Below, in pieces: positions 10,088 to 18,084 of a DNA stretch of 64,000 nucleotides (positions are counted from its first letter, which is position 1; each line of letters starts with the position of its first letter). Source of the stretch: Fibrobacterota bacterium (lineage in GTDB: Bacteria > Fibrobacterota > Fibrobacteria > UBA5070); contig JADKBN010000029.1 in NCBI GenBank assembly GCA_016715065.1, positions 372,001 through 436,000 of the forward strand. Direction: 5' to 3'. The notes under the pieces were generated by a model. That model was not told the DNA's origin. It ran no database searches and saw nothing but the letters and a program-made list of their open reading frames with translations. The position numbers and the translations under genes are program-made.

Positions 10088-11131
10088 ATGAAACTCTCCC
10101 AACTGGCCCTGACCTCCCTGGCGATCCTTGCCGCGAGCCCATTCGCCGAAGCCGCCACCACTTGCAGCGGAGCGGAACTCTACTCCAAGTCGTCGGTGAA
10201 ATTCGGTCGCTGGGAGATCCGGATGAAAGTGGCCGCCACGCCGGGGTCGGTCTCGTCTTTTTTCACCTATTACAACGATTCCTACCTGGGCGCACCTCGC
10301 CCTTGGCGTGAAATCGACATCGAAGTCCTGGGCAACAAACCAGGCTCATTCCAATCCAACTTGATCACCGGGAATCTCCAATCCAAGGAAACCTCGGAAG
10401 ACGTGCATGCGCTTGCGGGCTTGGCCAATGGTTTCCACACCTTCGAGTTGGACTGGACCCCTGATTCCGTTGTGTGGCGGTTGGATGGGGTTGTCCAGCG
10501 CAAAACCGACGGCTCGGACCAGCAGGTGGTGGATCTTCGCGACAGCGCGCAGAGCTGGCGCATGAACCTGTGGGCGAGCTCATCGGTCGGTTGGGTCGGC
10601 GCATTTGACCTCTCCAAACTTCCCGTGGCCCAGGTGGTCAACTGGATGCGCTACAGTGCATACACCCCCGGTCGCGGACCCGGTGGCTCCGACTTTACGT
10701 TTTCCTGGCTGGACGACTTCGATCGATTGGATAAAACCCGCTGGGCTTTCGGAGACTGGACCTTCGATGAAAACCTCGCCCAATTCGACCCCTCCAACGG
10801 CGTGGTGAAGGATGGCTATCTGGCGCTGTTGTTGACGCGTCCGGGTGAGGAAGGGGTGATGGGAGCAATGCCCACCGATCCCAAGGGATCCGCCTACTCG
10901 GTGGCGTCCACCCACGCAATGGCGGGCAAAACGGGTTTTCGCGCCGTGGCCGCGCAGGGAGGATTTTGGATCGAGGGAGCGGAGGGCGCCCTGGAGGTGC
11001 GCGAGACGAGCGGGAAACTCCTGTGGAGCGGGAACGCCGACTCGCACGGGAAGGCTTGGATCGCCACCGGTACGAAGGGACTTGCCATGGTGCGGTCGGG
11101 CGGCAGGACCGGATCGGTGGTGATCCGGTAG
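10088..11131 (+). CDS. Circularly permuted GH16 beta-1,3-1,4-glucanase (lichenase)
   Basis: A 347-residue secreted glucanase. The signal peptide covers residues 1-22 (LALTSLAILAASPFAEA). The catalytic ExDxE motif is EIDIE at residues 75-79 (Glu75, Asp77, Glu79). The order of segments, starting with CSGAELYSKSSVKFGRWE and ending the fold with GGSDFTFSWLDDFDRLD and FGDWTFDENLAQFD, is the circular permutation known from the F. succinogenes lichenase. It should cleave beta-1,4 bonds next to beta-1,3 bonds in mixed-linkage glucans. A C-terminal extension of about 90 residues may be a surface or secretion module. An alternative ATG lies at 10058. Confidence 0.9.
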   Translation: MKLSQLALTSLAILAASPFAEAATTCSGAELYSKSSVKFGRWEIRMKVAATPGSVSSFFTYYNDSYLGAPRPWREIDIEVLGNKPGSFQSNLITGNLQSKETSEDVHALAGLANGFHTFELDWTPDSVVWRLDGVVQRKTDGSDQQVVDLRDSAQSWRMNLWASSSVGWVGAFDLSKLPVAQVVNWMRYSAYTPGRGPGGSDFTFSWLDDFDRLDKTRWAFGDWTFDENLAQFDPSNGVVKDGYLALLLTRPGEEGVMGAMPTDPKGSAYSVASTHAMAGKTGFRAVAAQGGFWIEGAEGALEVRETSGKLLWSGNADSHGKAWIATGTKGLAMVRSGGRTGSVVIR

Positions 11132-11137
11132 GAGAGA

Positions 11138-12109
11138 TCAGGACTTCGGCTTGGAGCGGGAAGATTTTTTCCGGCCCGAGCTGAAGTCGTCCACGTACCG
11201 CGACAGCATCCACCAGGTCCCCCAGCCGATCCCGCCCAGCAGCGGGACCAGCATGGCGTAGCCCACCCCTTTGGGAAAGCCGCCGAGCGCCGACGAGAAT
11301 TCCGACATGCCTCCCAGTCCCGCCAGGAGGTTCAATGGAAGGAACACCACCGTGATGATCGTCAGGTTCTTCAGGAGGATGTTCATGGAATTGTTCATGA
11401 TTCCCTCGCGGGTCTGCACCATCGAGTCCATGATCTCCTGGTAGATCTTGGTCAGTTTCTGACACTGTTCGTGGTCGATGCGCAGATCGTCCAGATAATC
11501 CAGATCCTCCTTCGTGAAGCCGATCTTGTCTGGATTGACTTCCATTTTTTTCAGCACCGCCCCATCGGATTCCAACGCGTTGAGATAGTAGGTCAAGCTT
11601 TCCTCGAGGCTGAACATGTCCAACAAAAGCCGTTTTTCCATCGAGCTTTCCAGCTTGTTCTGCATCTCCCGGGAGATCATCTTGATCACCTTCAGGTGTT
11701 CGTAGTAGTGCTGGATTGTGTGGCCCAGAAGCCGCAGCAGGAAGCTGCTGGGGGTGGATGCTTCGGCGAAGGCTTGCTGGCCCACCGGGAAGTGGTCGTC
11801 GCTGACCACGACGATCATCTGGTCGCCGCGCAGGAATACCCCCATGGAGGCGACATTGAACAGAACCTGTCGGTCGCTTCGCACGCTGGTGGGGCGCTTC
11901 CAGTAGATGCTCACGTCCTTGGAGCTGAAGTCGACCCGGGGGACCTCGTCGGGGTCCAGGGCGGCATCGAGGCTGTGGCGGTCGATCTGCCACTTGTCCA
12001 GCAGTTCCTGCCGTTCGGACGCCGATGGGGAGGTGTAGTAGTGGATCGAGGCCTGGGCCTCGTCGGTCTCGATCGGACGTTTTCCGGCAAGGCTCAGGCA
12101 GCGGCGCAT
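11138..12109 (-). CDS. CorA-like divalent cation transporter with altered GMN motif
   Basis: A 323-residue protein with the CorA layout: an N-terminal alpha/beta domain, a long helical stretch (about 125-245) and two C-terminal membrane helices (about 248-268 and 282-302). CorA proteins carry Mg2+, Ni2+ or Co2+, and some relatives carry zinc outward. The selectivity motif after helix 1 is normally GMN; here it reads GGMSEF, with Ser269 in the Asn position. The basic tail RKKSSRSKPKS is as expected at the cytoplasmic end. It starts 19 bases after the EAL gene stop, so the two are probably cotranscribed. Start choice: ATG at 12107-12109. Confidence 0.8.
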   Translation of the reverse strand: MRRCLSLAGKRPIETDEAQASIHYYTSPSASERQELLDKWQIDRHSLDAALDPDEVPRVDFSSKDVSIYWKRPTSVRSDRQVLFNVASMGVFLRGDQMIVVVSDDHFPVGQQAFAEASTPSSFLLRLLGHTIQHYYEHLKVIKMISREMQNKLESSMEKRLLLDMFSLEESLTYYLNALESDGAVLKKMEVNPDKIGFTKEDLDYLDDLRIDHEQCQKLTKIYQEIMDSMVQTREGIMNNSMNILLKNLTIITVVFLPLNLLAGLGGMSEFSSALGGFPKGVGYAMLVPLLGGIGWGTWWMLSRYVDDFSSGRKKSSRSKPKS

Positions 12110-12128
12110 GGGGGGTGGGCTTTTGGGA

Positions 12129-14087
12129 TCAGGTGGACTTGAAGACGGGCATCCTGCGGGTGATGCGGCGAAGCGGATCCGGGGGCAGGAGGAGGGCTCC
12201 GGAACGGAGCAGTTCGCTGGCTTCCAGGTTGTCCAGAGGGCGCGACACCAAAAAACCCTGCACGTACTGGCAGGCGAAGCTGCGCAGCGCGTCCAGCTGG
12301 ATCTGGGTTTCCACGCCTTCGGCGATGACTTCCATCCCCAGGTCGCGGGACAGTTCGCACACGGCACGGACCACGGCTTCGGTGCGGGTGTCCTGGCCCA
12401 GTCGGATCACGAAGGAACGGTCGATCTTGAGCGCGTCCAACGGCAGGCGGGTGAGGTAGGAGAAACTGGAAAAGCCGGTACCGAAATCGTCCAACGACAA
12501 CAGGACGCCCAGCGACTTCAGCCGGGCCAGCACCGACCGGGCGAGTTCCGGGTCCTCCATGACCACCGATTCGGTGATTTCCAGGTGCAAAAGGCGCGGA
12601 GGCATGCCCGACTTGTCCAGGATCCGCTCGATGCGGTCCACCAGATCGCGCTGCAGGAACTGCCGGACCGACAGATTGACGGAAAGCGACAACCCGGAGG
12701 CGTTTCCGCCCAGCTCCATGCGCCACAGTCCCGCTTGCCGGCAGGATTCTGCCAGCACCCATTCCCCAAGCGGGCGGATCAGACCGTTTTCCTCGGCCAT
12801 GGGAATGAACATCCCGGGAAGGATCATTCCGCGGGTCGCGTGGATCCAGCGTACCAGGGTTTCGAAGCCGTGGAGTTCGCCGGAGGCGAGGTTCACGATG
12901 GGCTGGAAGTGCAGCAGGAAGTCCCCGCTGTCGACGGCCTTGTGGAGTTCGTTTTCCAGTCGGTAGCCCGACATCAACAGTTCGCGATCCTCGGACCGGA
13001 AACGTCCGACCCGACCTGGTGAATGGACTCGGGATCGAGCCAGACCGGCCCTGGCGTCCTGGAGGTGCTCCTCGGCTCCGGGGACCGGGTTTTCGTGGAA
13101 AGCGAACCCCGCCGATGCCGTGACGTGGATCGGTTCGCCTTCCACCTGCAGCGCCTTGGAAAGCTCGTCGAGGGTGTTCTCGAGGATCTTCCCGGCTTCG
13201 TCGGCGGTCACCACAGGGTCGAGCAGGAAGGCGAATTCGTTGTTGGAAAGCCGACAAATCGTGTCATCGACGCGAAGGCAGGCGGAGAGCCGCTGCGCGA
13301 CGGCGGAAAGCAGCGATTCGTGGAAGTGTGGCGCGTAGCTTTCCGAAATGGTGGTCCAGCGGTCCAGAGCCACCACGCCCACCGCGAATTTCTCCTCGCG
13401 CTCCTGCAGGCAGCGGCGATGGAGCCGGTCCAGGAACAGCGCTTGCGATGGAAGACCCGTGCAATCGTCGAACATCGCCCGCTCCAGCAGCAGCTCCTCG
13501 GCGCGCTTGCGTTCGATGATGTTGGCCACCAGCGAACAGAGCACGGCGACCAATTCCTGTCTGGAAGCGTCGAAGGGCGTGCTGGTGCGGGCCGTGTCGT
13601 TGAACAGGAGCCCGATCGGGCCGCGGATCGACCGGATGGGCGTGAGGCACAGCCAGCCTCGGCGGATCATGTGGCTTTCGCCGTCCTCGGAGCTCATCAG
13701 CGGAGCGTCGTCGAGCACCAGCCAACGCGACCCTTCGCCGTGGACCAGGTGGGCCCGCTCCTCCGGTTCGCCCTTGGCGTAGGCGTATTCGCGCTCGTCG
13801 GTGGTGGCGCCGGCGAGGTCCGTGCCCCAGGTGCCCCGCATCACTCGGCCGGAATCGTCCTCCAGGTAGATGGAAACTCGCTCCAGCCCGATCGTGTCGC
13901 GGGCGATTTCCACCGTGCGGCGAAGCAGGGTGTCCACATCGGGGGCTCCCACCAGCTCCTCGGCGGCGGAAAGCACCGCCACAAGCTCGGAGGTGTGTTC
14001 TTCCGTCCGGTAGGAAACCTTCCGGCTTTGGCCGGGGGTCCAATCCGTGCGTCGGATCCCGATGTCAGACTTCGGACGGATGGGCAT
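12129..14087 (-). CDS. GAF / degenerate GGDEF / EAL cyclic-di-GMP phosphodiesterase
   Basis: A 652-residue soluble signalling protein. A GAF-like domain lies at about 35-195 (ELVAVLSAAEELVGAPDVDTL). A GGDEF-like domain follows with its signature degraded to LSNNEF, so it should not make c-di-GMP. The EAL domain has intact key positions: FETLVRW (EAL replaced by ETL, Glu kept), NLSVRQF, EITES, DDFGTGFSS, KIDRSF and AEGVET, so c-di-GMP hydrolysis is likely. No membrane segment or signal peptide is seen. It precedes the CorA-like gene in an apparent two-gene operon. Confidence 0.87.
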   Translation of the reverse strand: MPIRPKSDIGIRRTDWTPGQSRKVSYRTEEHTSELVAVLSAAEELVGAPDVDTLLRRTVEIARDTIGLERVSIYLEDDSGRVMRGTWGTDLAGATTDEREYAYAKGEPEERAHLVHGEGSRWLVLDDAPLMSSEDGESHMIRRGWLCLTPIRSIRGPIGLLFNDTARTSTPFDASRQELVAVLCSLVANIIERKRAEELLLERAMFDDCTGLPSQALFLDRLHRRCLQEREEKFAVGVVALDRWTTISESYAPHFHESLLSAVAQRLSACLRVDDTICRLSNNEFAFLLDPVVTADEAGKILENTLDELSKALQVEGEPIHVTASAGFAFHENPVPGAEEHLQDARAGLARSRVHSPGRVGRFRSEDRELLMSGYRLENELHKAVDSGDFLLHFQPIVNLASGELHGFETLVRWIHATRGMILPGMFIPMAEENGLIRPLGEWVLAESCRQAGLWRMELGGNASGLSLSVNLSVRQFLQRDLVDRIERILDKSGMPPRLLHLEITESVVMEDPELARSVLARLKSLGVLLSLDDFGTGFSSFSYLTRLPLDALKIDRSFVIRLGQDTRTEAVVRAVCELSRDLGMEVIAEGVETQIQLDALRSFACQYVQGFLVSRPLDNLEASELLRSGALLLPPDPLRRITRRMPVFKST

Positions 14088-14235
14088 TGTTGCAAGTTTG
14101 AAAAGGATTCACGCGGTTCTCAAGGAGTTTCTGGAAATCAAGTGCGATAAAGAGTCAAGTTCGAGCGCGATCGGAAAAATGCTTCTTATTTTTGGATCCG
14201 TTTGTCGGCTAAATCTGGCCGCGAAGGAGGATCCC

Positions 14236-15228
14236 ATGGTGAGCTACAAGGAACTCGGGTTGGTCAACACCCGTGAAATGTTCAAAAAGGCGATGGAAGG
14301 CAAGTATGCCGTTCCCGCATACAACTTCAACAACATGGAGCAGCTCCAGGCGATCGTCAACGCCTGCGGCAAGTCCGGATCGCCCGTCATCCTCCAGGTC
14401 TCGTCGGGTGCGCGCAAGTACGCCGACAGCACTTTGCTGCGCTACCTGGGCCAGGGTGCCGTCGCCATGGCACGTGAAGCCGGCTTCAAGATCCCCATCG
14501 CCTTGCACCTGGACCATGGCGACACCTTCGAGCTTTGCAAGTCCTGCATCGACTCCGGATTCAGCTCCGTGATGATCGACGGATCGCACCATTCCTACGA
14601 ACACAACGTGGAATTGACCGCCAAGGTCGTGGAATACGCCCACAAGTACGATGTCACGGTGGAAGGTGAGCTCGGCGTTCTGGCGGGCATCGAAGACGAC
14701 GTCTCGGCCGCCGAGCACGTGTACACCCAGCCTTCGGAAGTGGAAGACTTCGTGAAGAAGACCGGCGTGGACAGCTTGGCCATCTCGATCGGCACCTCGC
14801 ACGGTGCGTTCAAATTCAAGCCCGAGCAGTGCACCAAAAACGAGAAAGGCGTGCTGGTTCCGCCGGCGTTGCGCTTTGACATCCTGGAAGAAATCGAAAA
14901 GCGCATCCCCGGATTCGCGATCGTTCTCCACGGTGCGTCATCGGTGATTCCCGAATACGTGGACCTCATCAACCAGTTCGGCGGCAAGCTGGACGCGGCC
15001 GTGGGCATTCCCGCCGAGCAGTTGCGTCGCGCGGCCGGCTCCGCGGTCTGCAAGATCAACGTGGATTCCGATGGCCGCTTGGTGTTCACGGCCAAGATCC
15101 GCGAGACCTTCGCGAAGAATCCTGGCGAATTCGATCCTCGCAAGTACCTCGGACCGGCTCGCGAAGAGCTGGTCAAGATGATCATGGACAAGAACGCCAC
15201 CGTTCTGGGATCCGCCGGCCGCTACTGA
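14236..15228 (+). CDS. fba: Class II fructose-bisphosphate aldolase
   Basis: A 330-residue zinc aldolase interconverting fructose 1,6-bisphosphate with dihydroxyacetone phosphate and glyceraldehyde 3-phosphate in glycolysis and gluconeogenesis. Visible motifs are PAYNFNNMEQ, LHLDHGD with the catalytic Asp and a zinc His, MIDGSHHSYEHN, GELGVLAGIED, and HGASSVIPEYV. These place it in the class IIB type. The ATG at 14236 is preceded by AAGGAGG; the frame is open further upstream but without family sequence. A terminator follows at 15257. The gene stands alone on its strand. Confidence 0.95.
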   Translation: MVSYKELGLVNTREMFKKAMEGKYAVPAYNFNNMEQLQAIVNACGKSGSPVILQVSSGARKYADSTLLRYLGQGAVAMAREAGFKIPIALHLDHGDTFELCKSCIDSGFSSVMIDGSHHSYEHNVELTAKVVEYAHKYDVTVEGELGVLAGIEDDVSAAEHVYTQPSEVEDFVKKTGVDSLAISIGTSHGAFKFKPEQCTKNEKGVLVPPALRFDILEEIEKRIPGFAIVLHGASSVIPEYVDLINQFGGKLDAAVGIPAEQLRRAAGSAVCKINVDSDGRLVFTAKIRETFAKNPGEFDPRKYLGPAREELVKMIMDKNATVLGSAGRY

Positions 15229-15256
15229 TCCTCCACCGAGGTCGTTGAGCCCATAG

Positions 15257-15296
15257 GGTCCGTGTCCTTTTTTGGAGGGCACGGGCCTTTTTTTTT
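15257..15296 (+). terminator. Rho-independent terminator after fba
   Basis: An 11-pair stem with two G-U pairs (15257-15267 with 15277-15287) is followed by nine T (15288-15296). It lies about 30 bases after the fba stop. Confidence 0.85.
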
Positions 15297-15314
15297 GCGT
15301 TTCCAAATGGGATC

Positions 15315-17987
15315 ATGGATTCGATGCGCCCGCAATCTTTGCGAACCAGAATCCAGTGGACCGTGATCGGAGCTTCGCTCGGGTTGCTTGCCCTGGTTTC
15401 AGCCGACATCGCCTCGATCGCACTGCCGCGCTTTCGCGATCTCGACCGGATCTTCGTGGAGCGCGACCAGGCCCACCTCACACGGCTCATGAACCAACAG
15501 ATGAATTCCCAAGCAAGGGTTTGTCGCGATTGGGGACTATGGGAGTCCATGGATGGTTGGCTCCGAAACCCGGTCCAGAGTCAATTCTGGAAGGAAAATC
15601 TACAGCCATCGAACATCAATGGCGTTGGTTGGAGCCGGGCGGTACTGTTCGACAGCACGGGCGCGAAACGGTTCGATCGGAGCCACACCATCCGCACCAC
15701 GTTCCTGGATCGGTGGCTCGATTCGCTGGCGCTGGCCAGCCTGGCCCACCCGGATACTACGGCCCGCATCGGGGCGACCTTCACAGGTGGGAAGCTCTGG
15801 AGCGTTTGCGTTCAACCCGTGCGGGCTACGGATTCCAGCCGCTCGGTTTCCGGTCTCCTGGTGGCCATCGAGTCACTGGACATCGGCATGGTCTCCGAAG
15901 TTGGCTTCACGATCGTTTCCGAAGGCCAATCCAGGGAAATCACCAAAGATTCCATGGTGATCGACGTTCAGCTTCCTGGCTGGCCTGGGCTGTCCCCAGG
16001 GCGTTTGCAGCTTCGCCACGGGCGGGATGTCTGGAAGGAAGGTGCTTGGACCATCTTGCTGGTGACGGTGGGAGTTCTGCTGTTTGGCTTTGCCTTCGGG
16101 CTTGTCATTTCCAGAGTCCTGGATCGGGTGGTTTTCCGGAGGCTCGATTTTTTGCAAGAGGATCTCGGGTTCATCAAGGACCATCCCGCGGAGCGTTCGA
16201 GAGTCAGGGACCTGGGCTTGGACGATCTGGGTCGGGTCGCCTCCGAGATCAATGCTTCCCTGGATGCCCTGGAGGAATCGAAGCGGCACCTGGCGGACGC
16301 CCAGCGCATCGCGAGACTTGGGTTTTGGGAGTTGGAACTGGAATCCATGTCCGCGAAACTCTCCGCCGAACATGTGGAGACGGCCGGTTTGGATCCTGAA
16401 ATCAGGGAAATCGAGGTCCCCTTCGAAGAATATCTCGGAAGATGGGTACATCCGGAAGACCGCGATCGCTTGCGGGCCTGGGCGGTGTTCGCCAGTTCCA
16501 AGCTCGCGGAGAATCTCGATCGCGATCTCGAGTACCGCACGATCGGATCCGATGGCGGCGTGAGGCATCTTTCTGCGGCCTGCCGCAGGAAGAGCGGGGA
16601 GGGAAGCGTCCTGTTCCTGGTGGCCCAGAATGTCACGGAACGTCGCTTGATGGAAGAGGAATTGCTGCGGGGAAGTCTCTACGATCCCCTGACGGGACTG
16701 CCCAACAGGAGCCTCGTCATGGATCGCCTGGAGAAGGCCATGGCGGGCACCGGAAGCGAAGCCGTGAGTTTCATCGCCTTGGACTTCGATCGATTCCACA
16801 CGATCAACGCCTCCATGGGATGCGATGTGGGAGACGGAATGTTGTTGGGGCTGGCCGTGCGCCTTGTGGGGGCGGTCCCGCCGGGCACCACCGTGGGTCG
16901 CTTCGCCCATTCCGAGTTTGGCATCGTCCTGGAGGGCTTGCACCAGGATGCCATCGAGAGGATCGCCGAAACGTTGCGGGCGGTGGCCCGCACTCCGCTG
17001 CCACTGGGGGGAAGAGAACTCGTGTTGACAGGTTCTGTCGGAGTCGCCTCGGACCTGCCCGGCGGCTGCAAAGCGGAAGCCTTGGTTTCACGGGCGGAAT
17101 CGGCCGCATTGCAGGCATCCGCGCGAGGGGGCGACGCGGTGGTGTACTTCGATGCCGAACGCAGTCGCCAGGCCAAGGAGCGTGTGGATCTGGAGATCGA
17201 TCTGGCCCGGGCGATCCCCGGCCAATTGGAGCTCCACTACCAGCCGATCGTGAATCTGACCGATGGCCGGGTAGCCGGATTCGAGGCTCTGGTGAGGTGG
17301 AGGCATCCCTCAAGAGGCATGATCTCCCCTTTGCAGTTCATTCCGATCGCCGAGCGGACAGGCTTGATCCAGGAATTGGGACTGTGGGTGATGGGCGAGG
17401 CGCTGATGCGGTTGTCGGGCTGGCAGAAAAGTTTCGGCCATCGCAGCCCATTCATGAGCATCAACCTTTCCGTGAAGCAATTCCACCAGGTGGACCTCGC
17501 CGAGCAGATCGAACGCAAGCTCCGGGAGACCGGCGCGCAGGCATATGGCATCAAACTCGAAATCACCGAATCCGCTCTTTCGGAGGATCCGGAAAGGGTG
17601 GCGAACATCCTCGAGCGACTGGTCGCCCAAGGAGTGCGGTTCAGCCTGGATGATTTCGGAACGGGGTATTCGTCGTTGGGCTACCTCAGCCGGTTTCCCG
17701 TACAAACGCTGAAGGTGGACAAGTCGTTCGTGGACGAATTGGGCCGAGACGAGCGCAAGAGCCGGATCACTTCCGCCATCGTGACCTTGGCGCATTCCCT
17801 GAGGATGGATGTGGTCGCGGAGGGAATCGAAACCACCTTGCAGCGGGACCGGCTGCGGGGACTGGGCTGCGAATACGGCCAAGGGTACCTGTTCGCCAAG
17901 CCGCTCCCGTTTGCACAAGCGGAGGACTACCTCTACGCTTCGATGTTCGGAAATCCATCGTCGACTCCTGATGTTTCCTCGGGCTGA
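15315..17987 (+). CDS. Membrane sensor with PAS, degenerate GGDEF and EAL domains
   Basis: An 890-residue inner-membrane protein. Helix 1 is at about 13-35, then a periplasmic sensor of about 200 residues resembling CHASE4 (QMNSQARVCRDWGLWESMDG), then helix 2 at about 243-265 and a HAMP-like linker. A PAS domain (FWELELE to NVTERRL) follows. The GGDEF signature is lost (RFAHSEFG). The EAL domain keeps FEALVRW, NLSVKQF, EITES, DDFGTGYSS, KVDKSF and AEGIET, so it probably degrades c-di-GMP in response to an outside signal. It has the same GGDEF loss as the EAL protein at 12129-14087. Confidence 0.87.
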   Translation: MDSMRPQSLRTRIQWTVIGASLGLLALVSADIASIALPRFRDLDRIFVERDQAHLTRLMNQQMNSQARVCRDWGLWESMDGWLRNPVQSQFWKENLQPSNINGVGWSRAVLFDSTGAKRFDRSHTIRTTFLDRWLDSLALASLAHPDTTARIGATFTGGKLWSVCVQPVRATDSSRSVSGLLVAIESLDIGMVSEVGFTIVSEGQSREITKDSMVIDVQLPGWPGLSPGRLQLRHGRDVWKEGAWTILLVTVGVLLFGFAFGLVISRVLDRVVFRRLDFLQEDLGFIKDHPAERSRVRDLGLDDLGRVASEINASLDALEESKRHLADAQRIARLGFWELELESMSAKLSAEHVETAGLDPEIREIEVPFEEYLGRWVHPEDRDRLRAWAVFASSKLAENLDRDLEYRTIGSDGGVRHLSAACRRKSGEGSVLFLVAQNVTERRLMEEELLRGSLYDPLTGLPNRSLVMDRLEKAMAGTGSEAVSFIALDFDRFHTINASMGCDVGDGMLLGLAVRLVGAVPPGTTVGRFAHSEFGIVLEGLHQDAIERIAETLRAVARTPLPLGGRELVLTGSVGVASDLPGGCKAEALVSRAESAALQASARGGDAVVYFDAERSRQAKERVDLEIDLARAIPGQLELHYQPIVNLTDGRVAGFEALVRWRHPSRGMISPLQFIPIAERTGLIQELGLWVMGEALMRLSGWQKSFGHRSPFMSINLSVKQFHQVDLAEQIERKLRETGAQAYGIKLEITESALSEDPERVANILERLVAQGVRFSLDDFGTGYSSLGYLSRFPVQTLKVDKSFVDELGRDERKSRITSAIVTLAHSLRMDVVAEGIETTLQRDRLRGLGCEYGQGYLFAKPLPFAQAEDYLYASMFGNPSSTPDVSSG

Positions 17988-18084
17988 ACCCTAGGGGACG
18001 TCTCGCAGCGTGGCATTGCCAAATCGAGGGGATCATCGCTCGATGTGCGCTTCGGGAGGGTATCTTTGCCCCCCCTAAGGTCCA

